From assembly GCA_033439795.1 (NCBI GenBank), contig JAUTDP010000010.1, positions 1,984,001 through 2,048,000 on the forward strand: 64,000 nt of DNA, given 5' to 3'. Made by a program: the position numbers and the translations under genes. This document shows, one piece after another, positions 1-11,820 of the stretch (positions within the stretch are counted from its first letter, which is position 1; every line of letters starts with the position of its first letter). This DNA is from Sordaria brevicollis. Its lineage: Eukaryota > Ascomycota > Sordariomycetes > Sordariales > Sordariaceae. The notes under the pieces are model-generated. The model was not told where the DNA came from and ran no database searches. It saw only the letters and a list, made by a program, of their open reading frames with translations.

Positions 1-563
1 CCACTCTCTATTCCCTCCCATTCATTGTGTGGGCGTGGGCGGCTGGACAATATGTCTCGCAGCTTTCAAAGACATGCACCATCAGCTTGAACACTTTGGG
101 GTTTTGCACTACCCACACCGCATCGCAACCTCCCCACATCATGGACCTTGTTACCTCCCCACGGATAATACCACACTACCAGCCATTGGAACTTTCTTAA
201 CAATGCAAGAGATATAGGGAAAAATCATGTTTGTAAAATCCTTCTCGCTCTGGAATTATGGTACGGTTACTTTCTTTTTCTTCCTTCCTGGTGGGAAAAA
301 AAGGTGGATCAGGAATTAGAAATATGCAGGTACATTTACCAGGCCATGGACCACCACCCACGTCTGGGCTTGACTCTTCTTGATCCCTTTTGAAAATCTT
401 GATCGCTGTTGTTGTCTTCCTGCCAGGGAAGATAATATCATGGATATTCTCTAGTTGGCACGCCGATCTTCCTAGATAAGATCTCAGTCTTACACCAGCT
501 CCGCCTTTTTCTCCACGAGTGTCAAGCAGCACGGCGGGCCGCTGCTGTCAAAAGTGTCAAACG
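1..563. other. 5' flank, no gene recognised
   Basis: No reading frame here looks coding. It probably holds the promoter and leader of the membrane-protein gene that starts at 564. No clear TATA box or repeat was seen. Confidence 0.4.
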
Positions 564-2146
564 ATGATCAGGGTCCCCGGGAACCAGCCCGGCGACAACA
601 GGGCGCACTCCATCGAAACTCCAGCGATCGTCCTCTTCATCGCTACCTTCTTTCTGGTCGGTGTGAGGATATGGGCTCGGTTCAAGCAAGCGTCATGGAA
701 GGGCTTGGGATGGGATGACTACACGATTTTGCTATCATGGGTTAGTTTGTCCTTGGCTTTGGGTTGGAGACAAGGAGCGCTGGATGCTGACACCATGCAA
801 ACAGGTCTTTGCGCAAGTGGTTTCCGGACTCATGATGGCTTCATGTGCCTATGGGTTCGGTCAACATATCCGAAACCTGTCGAAGGAGAATAAGCTCATG
901 ACTTTGAAGGTAGGGAAGGAACCTCCGTCTGATATCTAAAGCACCTGTCACTAACACACCACTTCCCGAGTACAGCTCTTCTACGTAGCTCAAGCCTTCT
1001 ACAAAATCACCATCAACCTCACCAAAACCTCCATCCTGCTTCTCTACCTACGCATCTTCGTGCAACGATGGTTTCGCATAGCCAGCTACATCCTCATGGG
1101 CATCATCAGCGCCTACATGATTGCCACCTTTGGCGCCTCCGTCTGGCAATGCACGCCCGTCCCGCGGGCCTGGGACAAGTCCATCCCTGGAACGTGCGTC
1201 GACATAACGACCAACTGGTACGCCAACGCCGGCTTCAGCATCAGCACCGACATTCTCATCCTGGCGCTGCCCATGTACCCGATTTTCATGTCTCACCTAC
1301 GCAAGACCCAGAAAGTGGCAGTGGTGCTCATGTTCGCGCTCGGTTTCTTCACCACCATCACGAGTATCTTGCGCATGCAGACATTGACGTTTTCGACCAA
1401 GACGCCTGACACCACTTGTACGTCTCTCGGTCTTCTTTCTTTCTTCCTCCCTGCCCCCCGCCCCCCTTTTGTTCACTTGTGGCACATGAAACTGACAGAC
1501 CGTAACAAAAGACGACCTCGACTCCTCAATCTGGACCATCATCGAGCAAAACATGGCCATCATCTGCGCCTGCCTGCCCGTCTGCCGCTTACCGCTCGCC
1601 TACCTCTTCCCCAAGTACTTCGCCATCTCTCGACGCGAGCAACGCACCGGTCCCGAGGGGGACATTGGTCACCGGGAGATATCCTCGCAGTCTGAGCTGA
1701 GAAGCTGGCAGGGGCAGGGGCCGCATCATCATCATCAGCACGACGTCGCTATCGAAGCTGGTGCTGGTCCCGGGCCACATCAGGTCAACCTGGAGATGAA
1801 CAGGCGTCCATCGGCATCAGGGATGTCTGTTTCTTCCGATGTCGAGAGGAAGATGTCGACAGATATGAATAGGGGAGTCACTGTTTATCAACGAGACAGG
1901 GTATCAACGGATGATGATAAGATGATGATGGGGGTGGGGGTGGGGAGAGACACGAACAGCGAGGACACCATTTTTCACGTGTCGTCTGTGTCGGCGAGCA
2001 GGTCGAGGTCGAATTCGAGGCTGGGGATTGGAGGGAGGGGAAGGGATCCCTCGGGTGATAGGATGCACCATGCTGGAGTGGAAGCGAGGCCTGGAGGTGG
2101 CATTCAGATGACTACTCAGTTCAGTATTACTTATGATGAGCGATAG
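564..2146 (+). CDS. PTH11-like seven-helix membrane protein (fungal rhodopsin-like domain)
   Basis: Four exons: 564-740, 805-909, 976-1417 and 1512-2146, joined by GT-AG introns that keep the frame, giving 452 aa. I chose the ATG at 564; the frame is open to a GTG at 519 but has no earlier ATG. Residues about 15-300 carry seven hydrophobic segments, beginning with IVLFIATFFLVGVRIWARF. Family hallmarks follow: GWDDYTILLSW after helix 1, NLTKTSILLLYLRIF in helix 3, the loop cysteines of WQCTPV and PGTCVD, and WTIIEQNMAIICACLP before helix 7. The cytoplasmic tail of about 150 aa is polar, rich in Ser/Arg/His, and has no domain I recognise. PTH11-like proteins are plasma-membrane receptors, some used in surface sensing and host recognition. 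The ligand here is unknown and no CFEM domain is present. The family call is firm; the function is inferred from it. Confidence 0.88.
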
Positions 2147-3567
2147 ATGGGGTGGGGTGGGTACAGGTAGAGGTAAGGTAATAATGGGCCGGCGCGCCCG
2201 GGCTGGATGGTTTGATCGGATCGAATGGATTAATGGATGACCCTGTCTGGGGAGGATCAAAAAGTGCTTACAGATTCTTATGTGAGATCATGAACGTGGT
2301 GAACGGGCGATCAATGCTTTAATGTAGAAACCTAAATGGGGCGTTTGTAGAGGTATTGTCCACATCTAGATGAGGAAATGTGTCGTTATTGTTGGTGTTA
2401 TTTTTTGGTACTGTTGTGCATTGTTGACATGTGGATAAGGAGCGGGAGTTGTTCGTCTTGTTGATGTTTTTGCATTTGACATCTGCCTCCGCACGTGTAC
2501 CTGAGGATATGGTGTCTGAACACACCAACTTGTCTCCTCCGCATCTCTCCAGACTCTCCTCCGCATTACCTCGACCCCACATCATGGTGCCGGCACCGGG
2601 ACGTCGCCTTCTCGCCCCCCAACTCGTTCCGGTTTATATAGAACTTCGAATGGCAATACCGTTTGAAGACTTGACAATTCAGAGATATATCCGTGGGGAA
2701 TAGTGTGAGCTCCTTAGGTTCCCCCCAACCTTACGGGCTTAGGTACTGTAGACACTCGCCGAATCTGGAAGTCCCCAGGTGTCGGATCATCAAAGCGTTC
2801 TGTCAAACGAGGTCACTGCATGAAGCATAGAATAGGACCTGGTTCTCCGCATTGAAGTTTCCCAATTTGGCCAGTGTGCCACGATATGTCACTGTATGCG
2901 AGCAGTGATGACTGCAGCAAACGCCAGAGATCAATTGAATCTGTCAATTTGTGCTTGTACTATGTTGATACCTACATGTGATACTCGAAACTGTAATTTG
3001 ACGTCCGTCCCTGAACTGATTCTTGGCTGTGGTTCTGTTGACCCTTCCTCCGCTGATCTGTCGTGACTATGGTAGAAGCTCCCACTCTCCCCAGTTCTAG
3101 AGGACCAGGGAGGTTGCAAATCTCGTAATCCCAAAGCCCAATAACGCCCCTTTGTCCCTTTGTCCCTCATACTCAGGAAAAACCAGACATATCCCTCCGC
3201 GTACATTTACCAGGACATCTCCAAAGTTACCAGCAGTGTCCAAGTGTATAGCAGAGTCTCTCGACTCTTTACGGGCCCGAGCTCCTCTGGAGCATAAAGG
3301 TATGTTGCTGTTGCGACCCTCAAGTTTCTTTCCCTCCTTGCCGATGTTCTGTACTCATGTTGTCTGGCCAAACCTTTCTTTGCTTCCAACCTGCCAGTTA
3401 GCGCTTCAGGAGTTTCTTCCTACCTGTAATCGAACTCCATCCTAGTAGATGGTCCCGGTTGATGTTGACTTTGGTGCTGTTCCCCCTCCTTTGCCAGTGT
3501 CATGTACCCATTGTCTGACCGCGAACTTCTTCCCTTCCCACATGCCTGGCATGCCAGCGGAGATTAC
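2147..3567. other. Intergenic region, no gene recognised
   Basis: This separates the stops of two convergent genes (one ending at 2146 +, one at 3568 -). Short open frames exist but none has a convincing start, codon pattern or family match. 3' UTRs are expected at both edges. Confidence 0.4.
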
Positions 3568-5813
3568 CTAAGCACTCCGGTTCTTGATCCCCGGATTGCT
3601 CTTGTCGCTGAACACCCTCATCCAAACATGTTCCGAGCACATCTCATCCTCATAATCAAACACGCTCCTGTTATAATCCCTGACAGCCCGAGCCCTCCTC
3701 ACCGCCTGCTGGTCAGGCGTCTCATTCCGCGGCGCCATACGATCTATGTCAGACAGGGTCGGCACCGGATGAATATGCATGCGCGACTTGCCGCAGTGCG
3801 GCTCAAGGCACTCGTACGTGAACAGGATCCCGTGCTCTTCCACGCTCTTCTTGACCTTCTCCAGCCTCTTCCACGGGGAGAAGTAGTCCCAGTCATAGTT
3901 CCATTTCCAGTTGAACCCGCTGGGCATGTCTTTCTTGGGCATGGGCAGAGCGAAGGGGTTCATGCAGAAGTTGACGTGGATCTCACAGAGCTTGGTCTTG
4001 CCTTGGCTCTTGAGCATCTTGGCGCGCTCGGCAAGCTTGATAAGGAATATCTCGGCGTCCCGGTCGTAAGGGCACTCCAGCTCGCAGGTGGGCTCCTGTA
4101 AGAGATCCTCCGGGAAGACGGGGGAGTGCCGCATGCTGAACTCGTCGCCGATGTCGAAGGTAAGGCAAACCAGGCTCGGCGGGAGAAGTCGGTCGTACTC
4201 CTGCAGCTGCTTGTTGCGTGCTTCGTCGGTGTGAAGGGAGTCCCAGAGCTTGCGGGAACCCTGCTGGCCGGCAAAGACCAAGGACAGGTGCAGGTGCTCA
4301 AGGCGGGAGAAGGATCGGAAGTCGGGTATGACGTTGTGATGGAGGTGGAGCGGGCTTTTGGGACAGATTGCAACCGCCACAGAGAACAGATGTGGAGTCA
4401 ATGTCGCCCCGAGTCGCAGGGTCCGGAGCGTGGTCTCGTGGGGTGAGAGTAGGACTCGGAGCTCCTCAGTCAACATGATACTGGCAGACAACTCGTTCAA
4501 GTTGATTTGGGCACGGTCTAGAAGCCAGGGGGAGATCCGCAGCATCAGGGTGAGATGCTCAAGATTCTGTGACCAGTTAATGAGCGAATCTAGGGTTTCG
4601 AAGCAACGTCCGTAGTCGGTCAGAATGAGAGTTCTGAACTTCCCAGTGTGTCTCTCGGTCTTTTAACGTGGCGTTTGTTAGCAAGGGGTAGTGGTAGCTA
4701 GCACGAGGGCAGGGTAAGGACTTGCCTCCAGCACTTCATCAGAATGAAAGCTCCCATGCTGTTCAGCCGGTAAACGCATGTGGGAGAGGGTCAAGACACT
4801 CAGACTTTTGAGCTGAGCAATGCCAATGACAAGGTCATCCCAAACTGATTGGGGAAGCATTTCTCGAACAAAATCGAGTCTTAAGCTTTTCAGCCCTGGA
4901 TGAATGGCAAGAGCTTGTTGGAAAAAGTTCAATTGCGGTGTAACCAAGTCGTGATTTCTCCAGTCGGCATTTACTGGATCGTTGATGCCAGACGGGGAAG
5001 CCATGACGAAATCCAACGAATTCTAAACTTCGGGATTAATAACAAAATCTTTATCATTTTCAAAAAATGCAATCAACGGATAAACTTACTACTTTATGGA
5101 AGCCTCTCAGGATTTCCGCAGTGTGTGTTTCCGGACACATCACATTCTGGCACGGACTTGTGGCGTAAAGCGTTAGCCAATAGCCATCTGAACAAGGGCC
5201 CTTCCAACAACCAGAATGCTACTTACTTCACGTATAGTCTTGGGTCAATTCTCAATGCTCTACCAAATTTGAGAGCCTTCTGGGGTCGTTTTTTGTATGT
5301 GAAGCATGTTTGCCAAATTATATATCCCGCTCGTATGCTTGCAAGAACCATTCGGCGAGGCTTGATAATTGACGAAAAGAGAATACTGTCTTCGCTTGGG
5401 GGCATCAGTGTATAATTCTCATTAAACTTCTGCCAATTCCCCGTTTGCGAGACTGTAGGGTTGAGCACGAGTAGATGTCTGTAAGCTATCGGTTCCGCAA
5501 TGCGAGCAAATGTTTTGCAGGTGAGCAACACCGAAAGGTACTTGGCATGGTCGAGTGTCAAGTGGAACTCGGATTCGGCGACAAAGTCGACGGGCACGGC
5601 GTCGTTGCTCTGCACAGATGGATGAGACCAAGTGCGGCATTTCTTGAGGATTCGCTCCAAGACTTCGTCCGGAAGATCGAGGATATGGCGTTTCGGAGGA
5701 TTGGTCGTTCGTATCACGAATCCGTCCGGGTGATCAAGGAGTCGGGGTTCCAGAGGATCGATGGTTTGTATCACCGATCCGCCCGGAATATCGGGCAATG
5801 AGAGTACGGGCAT
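3568..5813 (-). CDS. F-box protein with degenerate leucine-rich C-terminus
   Basis: Four exons on the minus strand: 5813-5227, 5156-5090, 5022-4726 and 4659-3568, encoding about 680 aa. The joins were deduced from donors (GTAAGT, GTAAGT, GC-AAGT), 3' AGs and exact frame continuity. ATG 5813 is the first ATG in the exon; the frame extends upstream only to a TTG. The F-box starts near residue 44 (ILDLPDEVLERILKKC) and ends with VLLTCKTFARIAEPIAYRHL near residue 110. The rest has scattered LRR-like strings such as GLKSLRLDF, LKSLSVLTLSHM and LEHLHLSL. F-box proteins are substrate receptors of SCF ubiquitin ligases, binding Skp1 through the F-box; the substrate here is unknown. The last 120 aa are charged and not LRR-like. 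Residues about 9-20 and 28-39 form an internal duplication (GGSVIQT / DGFVIRT). Exon 2 is only 67 nt and is the least certain piece. Confidence 0.78.
4660..4725 (-). other. GC-AG intron (66 nt) in the F-box gene
   Basis: The donor reads GAG|GCAAGT, the usual context for GC donors. A CTAAC branch-like site lies about 20 nt before the acceptor TTAAAAG. Removing it joins codon GAG to ACC in phase 0 and restores the frame between the two long exons; no GT donor nearby does this. Confidence 0.65.
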
Positions 5814-7951
5814 GCTGGCGGGAAGTAAAGGTACTTGGCGGGGATTTGCGTGGGGATGACAATGTAAGAAGGAAAGAAGAAGAAAAAAAAGGTGAGACAA
5901 CAAACTGTAAGTGTGCTTCAGGCAGGGGGGCTCCAGTTGGGTTTTGAAGACAGACTCCTTAGCGCAGTCCCTCTTTACTTCCCATCCGGGTGGGTGTTCA
6001 GTCTTCAAAGCCAAGAGCTGGTTTCCAGGCTGGGAGGACCAGATTTATACACCAATTCACACAATGACATGTATCCAATTGCGCAAGCACGTACAATGCG
6101 CCACCATACCAGGAGAAACACATGATTCCGCAGAGTCCTGGACCATGTGGTTGTGTCTTTCTCATGTTGACTGTGAGGAAGTGTCAAGATCTGCTTAATC
6201 TCTCTACCATCGACCTTCACCGGGCAAAGCACATGATGCGTAGACATAAACTCTCACAGCCAGCCCTTGGGACCTACAAGCCCCATTGACCCGAGATTGT
6301 CCGGAACTGCCAGAAAGATCTTGCACGAGAATGGATCAGGGCGTCGATGAATCGGGTTGCATTGAACAGCTTCCGGCAAGGTAGCCTACCGCTTCTCAAG
6401 GATCCAATGAACGTTCAACACCATGAATGTATCACGTCTAGATCTTGCTATCGGCAAGGTGTCTGAGCTACACGTCCATGTGATTATCATCACTTACTGC
6501 CACTTATGTCCGGCCGCTGTCGACTAATCCCTCCGCATCGTTCATAAGCCTTTGCATCCACCGTAGAGTGTGAGCGGGATACCTCGTATGTGTAACTTTA
6601 TTCCCTCACTCCTTATGCCGTTCATGTTTGGTGAAACACCGAGGCAAGATTCGTTGCCCGGCCGGGCTGAACACGGATCTACGCATATGGGTAGCGATGG
6701 TATAGACATTGTCAGCATCGTTCATGGCTTATGGGATATGTATACCTATTCGAGACACTCCACCGTCATACCGCGCCAGGCTCCAGAAGCTGCCTCGGAG
6801 GGATAGAGAAGCTCAATCAACGTGTATTACAGCCCTGCGGCTGGTGTTGAATGAGATTACATTGACATGATGTGGTGTGGTGATGGGGAAGGCGATGAGT
6901 GCATCCCGTGCGTACTGGAAGAAAAGAAGGGGGTGAGGGACCGAGGGTTTGTCTGTTCAAAGTGAAAGACACATGGACGATGAAATAGAAGGTGAACTGA
7001 CAATGAAATACCACTCGGAAACTTCCAATAGTGGTTTAACCTGTCCCTTTCAAGGACCTTTGATAGCTTCTAAAGATCCTGCCTTCGAAGTATTTGGTAT
7101 CCTTCCTGCGGTCACTTCGCTATTGATCAACCGTTGCTCGAATACCCCTATTATGGTTTACGGGATAAGAAGGGTAAAGAAACGGATGGGCTGATTTACC
7201 GTTTACTTTCAGCAGAGACAGGAAATAAACATCTTCATGAAAGGGGTTGTCAAACTAGCGTTACCTGGAATTACCCAACTCAAAAGGAACTCTGACACGG
7301 ACAGGATGGATTGACAAACGCACCGATTCACGCGCAGCCTTCAAACGTCAACTTGTGCAACTGCCCGATTAGTACCTCTAGGCAACAATAAAGTAATACA
7401 GAATCTGCGAGTGCTCGCAATGATGCAGAAAGTCAACCAAGCGGGTGTCCAACGCACATTCTTGCCCGGTTGACCAGCGCATATTTGCTCCTGTCCAAGC
7501 GCGCATTCTTGGTTGACCACCTTTGCTCCTGTCCAACGCACACTCCAGTCTTGGCTAACCACCGTTGCACCAGCCCAGGTGACCTTTAGCAAGCCAAGCC
7601 TTGCCCTGTTATGCAAAAAGCAGAAGGCGGAGTTAATCAAGCGATATCGTATATACGCAGTGCAGGAGTGACTTACCATATGAGCAGGTTTGGGGCAGAG
7701 ACAGGCATGAATAGTGACAAGCACTCAGACCGAGATCCAGCCCGGAGGGGAGGAGTTCCAAAGACACTCCACCATCATGCCATCACGGGCATCAGAGGCT
7801 GCGCGAGAGTGAGAGAGAAGTTGTCCAAAGAGCGTGTATTGCAGAATGACTACATATGAATGAACGAGGGAGGCCGATAAGAGGAACAACCGGAAGTATA
7901 ACTATCCCAACCTCATCCAAGACTCACCACCACACTAGACCAAAGACCGCA
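5814..7951. other. Intergenic region, no gene recognised
   Basis: About 2.1 kb upstream of the F-box gene and downstream of the protease-lectin gene, which ends at 7952. The open frames are short and unconvincing. A degenerate tandem repeat at 7446-7571 is the only structure I see. Multi-exon genes with small exons cannot be excluded. Confidence 0.35.
7446..7571. repeat. Degenerate tandem repeat, three units of about 38-46 bp
   Basis: Three units begin TGTCCAA(C)GC near 7446, 7492 and 7530. Each continues with a CATTCTTGG-like core, a TTGACCAnC or CTAACCACC core, and TTGCnCC. Unit lengths and sequence have drifted. No coding role is apparent. Confidence 0.6.
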
Positions 7952-10093
7952 TCAAAAAACAGACTCCCGGAATTCGGCGACATTAAGCTTGCCAGTGTAG
8001 TCCTGGAAAATGACCGAGTAGCGCGCCTCATCACGCCAGAAAGTTCCGAGCGGACTTCCCCCCATGACACTGCCCGGCCCGGCAACAGCCGTTTGTTTCC
8101 ATCCCCATCCATCCATAAAAGATGCAGCCACCAAAGAGTTATTGGAGCTCACCCACAGCACCTCCATCCGGTTGTAGTTAGATCTCATGGCTGTGAGACC
8201 GCTGTCCACGCGAGCGGGGAAGCTCTTGTTGTTGTCGATCTTCGACCGTGTCCAGGAGCTCTGCGCGTCACACCAGTAGGCGCCCTCGACTCCACCTTTG
8301 GGAGTGATGAAGAACACGTCGACAGCATCCGACCTTCTACTGACCGCTGCAATGCGGCTGTGGATGGCAGCCGAGTGAGGTGAAAATGTTCCGGTGGCGA
8401 AGGTATCCCTCCAGCCCTGGCCGTCGTCAACCCATCTCTTCCCAGACAACTCTCCATCCTTGCTAATCCAGAACACAAACATCTTGCCTCCTGGGATCGT
8501 GACTGCAGCGAGGGAACTCGCCGGGTCCGCGCTCCCCTTTGGTGCTAGCTCGTACCAGGTCCAACCAGTCGAAGAGCCATAATTGTAGTACAGCCCTTCG
8601 ATGGCTCCCTCGGGCGTGACGTACCACATCTCCTGGTGGTTTGTCGCGCGAGACACGGCCGCAATACCACCCTTTGTAGAAGCGCTGTTGGCTCCACGAA
8701 TTGTGCCAAATATCCCCGAGCCTGAAGGGGGACTGAACAAGATCCCAAACTTCTGAAAGACGGAGCCATTGAAGGAACACTGAATGGAGCCGTCAGGACG
8801 AACCCAGAAAGTCGTGGTTTGCTCCTCATTCCAATTGATGGCTGCGATAGCTCCTGGAACGGCTCCGCCCTCAAACCCTTCCAGGTGAGTGCTGGCCATG
8901 CCGTAGTAGCTACCCAAGGTAAACGGCATGAATGAGGCATTCCACACGAAGTTCTTGCAAAGAACGGCCCCGGAAGGCGACACCCAGAAAGCTTGCGACA
9001 TGGTTGAGTTGTAGGCGACTGAAGAGATGACACTGTTGGCTGCGGTGGAGGCTTTGTCCTGGTCGTTCAAGTTTGCAAAGCGGCTGATTGACCATCCTTT
9101 GCCCGTAGCCTGAACCTGACTATCGAGGACGGGGCCAGTAGCTCGGGGAACTCCGCTGGATTGGTCAATGGTGCGGATGACCCAAAAGTCATCGGTCGCC
9201 TCAAAATCTGTGATCCAGTGGTATGGCATCCAGAAATAGGGGTAACTGTCCTTGTCCTTTCCCCATGAGTTCTTGCACAGGACACGTTCCTCGTCATCAT
9301 ACCAAGCGACAGCTAGAACAGCATGACCACCCCAGTCTGAGTTTGGCTGCGGTTGGTGAGGGCCGTCAAGGGACTTGAGGGTGGCATACCCCTTGTTTTC
9401 CGGCTTGGAAGGGTTGGCGGACTCGGAATCGTCCACGGTGAACTCCTTCCAATAGTAGTTGAAACCGAAAACAACGGGATGACCCTCCTGAATCGATTGC
9501 TTGAGGCGGATCAGCGTCATAGTGCCCACTGCCTCCTTCTCCTGGTCACTGAACATGCTCTCAGCGACCTCGGTGTGGTCGGGATCCAGGCGACAGTATT
9601 CGACAGGATGAGTGTGTCTGGCGTTCAGGTAGGCAGCGTCAACAGGCCGATCGTTGCAGCCAAGCACCTTGTTGTCCTCAACCACCCAAGGGTCGGCGTC
9701 TTCAGCGGCTACACCTAAAAGACTAATCGCTTTCATGGCTTGTCTGATCTGGGTGCCGCCATCCTCGACACTGGTCGGCCATTGCTTCATGTCGTTGTCG
9801 TCGGCCATGGCTGCAAGAGCACGAGCGTTGTAGTAGATGAAGTGGCGCGATGGGTCAAGCGATAGCTTGCCAGGGTTGTTGTTAGCAACATACCAGAGGG
9901 CAGCGGCTGTGGCATTGGCGACACAGGAGTTGGTGTCCAGTTGGTTGTAGACAGGGGCGTCAGGATAGCGCTCAGTGATGTCGAAGTGTGTATCTGTCTT
10001 GGGGTCCCATCCCGATCCACGGTAGTAGTACGGCTTATCCTTCGAATTGAAACCGTCGGGGAGGTATCCTCTGTTGGGGCCGGTGGGAGACAT
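7952..10093 (-). CDS. Papain-like (C1) cysteine protease fused to fucose-lectin-type beta-propeller
   Basis: A single exon of 713 aa from ATG 10093; the frame runs further upstream only to a GTG. Residues about 25-310 form a papain-fold domain. Gln51 and Cys57 lie in NQLDTNSCVAN (oxyanion Gln and nucleophile), His257 in DWGGHAVLAVAW and Asn275 in CKNSWG, so all four catalytic positions are present in order. Residues about 320-713 contain about six repeats of the form (A)..R....(F/W)(W/F)V.P.G.(V/I), for example FWVRPDGSIQ, WYVTPEGAIEG and FFITPKGGVEG, as in the six-bladed AAL/fucose-specific lectin family. I see no signal peptide or membrane segment, so a cytosolic or unconventionally secreted protein is likely. 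The protease probably uses the propeller to bind glycans; that is inference. There are no frameshifts. The lectin assignment rests on repeat pattern only, and individual sugar-binding residues were not verified. Confidence 0.85.
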   Translation of the reverse strand: MSPTGPNRGYLPDGFNSKDKPYYYRGSGWDPKTDTHFDITERYPDAPVYNQLDTNSCVANATAAALWYVANNNPGKLSLDPSRHFIYYNARALAAMADDNDMKQWPTSVEDGGTQIRQAMKAISLLGVAAEDADPWVVEDNKVLGCNDRPVDAAYLNARHTHPVEYCRLDPDHTEVAESMFSDQEKEAVGTMTLIRLKQSIQEGHPVVFGFNYYWKEFTVDDSESANPSKPENKGYATLKSLDGPHQPQPNSDWGGHAVLAVAWYDDEERVLCKNSWGKDKDSYPYFWMPYHWITDFEATDDFWVIRTIDQSSGVPRATGPVLDSQVQATGKGWSISRFANLNDQDKASTAANSVISSVAYNSTMSQAFWVSPSGAVLCKNFVWNASFMPFTLGSYYGMASTHLEGFEGGAVPGAIAAINWNEEQTTTFWVRPDGSIQCSFNGSVFQKFGILFSPPSGSGIFGTIRGANSASTKGGIAAVSRATNHQEMWYVTPEGAIEGLYYNYGSSTGWTWYELAPKGSADPASSLAAVTIPGGKMFVFWISKDGELSGKRWVDDGQGWRDTFATGTFSPHSAAIHSRIAAVSRRSDAVDVFFITPKGGVEGAYWCDAQSSWTRSKIDNNKSFPARVDSGLTAMRSNYNRMEVLWVSSNNSLVAASFMDGWGWKQTAVAGPGSVMGGSPLGTFWRDEARYSVIFQDYTGKLNVAEFRESVF

Positions 10094-11820
10094 TTCGGAT
10101 GACGTAGTGTGTTCGGGGCTTAAACTGAGAAGCAGGGTAGTGAGTTGTGCGCGGTGCAAATGAATCTTGGGGCAATGCTTGGGGAAAGGTGATCTGGTGA
10201 AGCTGGACGATTTCTGGACAACGAGAGCGCGAGCCACGGCCTTTATACAAGATACGACGAGTATCTCGTTGTATTTTCCGGAGGCTGAATCTCATACATG
10301 TCGAGGATCTTTGCAGTAGGAACGATTGTGCTTGAGAGACCATTCAGCATAATCTCCGTATTGTCACGGATGCCGTTGGAGCACATCCAGTCTAGACCAA
10401 TCCATGGGGCCTTTTGGGGGTGTCAAGAAAGCTCGACAGCCGCCTTGAAGATTCATCGTGGAAAAATGTGTCCCGAACCAGCGTTTCAGCTGCGTCAACC
10501 CCTTGGTATCGGCGTCCGTGGCAAGTTCGTCAAGGGAAATATTGGGTTTGTGCTTGAGAGGCGGCCGTTGAGATAGCTGAGTATCATCACGCGGTGCGGT
10601 CGAGGGCTGAGTTGGGTTATCATGGTGGCCACCATGACCCATATCCTTCCCTTGACCTAAGATACGGTATATCCGAACGTGGTAGTAGTTGTGATGGGTT
10701 TATCGTCGCGCGGTAACCGTGATTGGTCGATGTATCGCGTATCAGACTGGTGTGTGTCGGAGATTGTGGCTGGCGGGATGTTCTGCAGCTGAATGGTATG
10801 GGGTAAACCGTTGACATTAGTTCGTGCGGCTGATGTCGGATTTAACCACACTGACTCGAGTTGGTATTAAGGTATGAAGGAAAAGGCGACGGAGGCATCC
10901 AGTGAGCCATGGACTATTGAATCGAGCAACCGTCAGTCTTGAACCCCAAATTTTGCGAATGAATTACGACAAAGGGGCGGTGGTAAAGCACAAGAGCCAC
11001 TTGCCACATAAACAGGCATAGAACGGGCAGGTATAGGTTGTGATAAGTCCTCGAATCGAACTCGAGGACTGGGTAGAGGTACCTCTAGCAACGCAATTTT
11101 GGGCGTTGAAGGAGGGAGCTGATGAAAGCCCGGATCACGCCCACACGCAGTTTCCAGGATCGGGAATAGCTCCTCCTTCCTCATGGCATCAGATTGGAGT
11201 CAGCGTCGTAGACAACTGTCCGAAAGTCAAAGTTAAGCGAGCGGGACCTGCAAAGCCCCAGTGACGACGAGAAAACATTCCTTCGTTGTGTGTCGGCTTC
11301 CGTTGGTTAGAATCTATTGAACACGGTTGCGGGCGCGGGAGGGCCGGCCATGGTTTTAGCTGGGTTTCGTTTGCAAGTAGGGGAACTTTCACTCACCTCT
11401 CCTGTTCTTTTTCCCTGTTTATTTTCTCGCGTGTTGCCATTTACCTATTGCAATGGGCGAGTTTCGTGGCATAGGGTTGTGTGTCCAAGGGTTAATTGTC
11501 AGATTTCCCATCTCAGTGTATTAGGGAAAGGGTCATGGCAGAGAGGTTGAGCGTGCCCAAACCCCTATGTTTCAAAACTCTGCACTCCTCACAAAAGCGG
11601 GGAAAAAATCGCCGCTTGTCGCTGCAAACGTAACTCGGCATCAGTCATTCTCATGAATCTAGGGGGAGAAAAGTCGTTCGTAATTCAGTAGCATACCTAG
11701 GGTTTCCAAAAGCCCATCCCACTCTTAAGCACTGACGGCTAACGTCCGTTGACCATCCCGTCTCCCCATAACCAACAAATCCTTTCACCCAAGACATCCA
11801 ACTATTGCAACTCCCTACCT
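10094..11820. other. Intergenic region, no gene recognised
   Basis: It includes the protease-lectin promoter near 10100-10300 and the 3' flank of the next minus-strand gene, which ends at 11821. A 92-codon minus-strand frame (10642-10364) starts with ATG, but its sequence is low in conserved-looking features and I do not call it. Confidence 0.35.
10241..10247 (-). promoter_or_regulatory. Candidate TATA box of the protease-lectin gene
   Basis: On the minus strand this reads TATAAAG, about 150 nt upstream of the ATG at 10093. That leaves about 110-120 nt of leader if transcription begins 30 nt downstream. It suggests a regulated rather than housekeeping promoter. Confidence 0.45.

Noticed and set aside
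2431..2703. Plus-strand frame with a hydrophobic start
   Set aside because: It begins at GTG; the region after the first ATG gives only a weak signal-like stretch and no conserved pattern.
10364..10642. Minus-strand ATG frame of 92 codons
   Set aside because: No homology, signal or domain that I recognise. It could be a small gene but there is not enough support.
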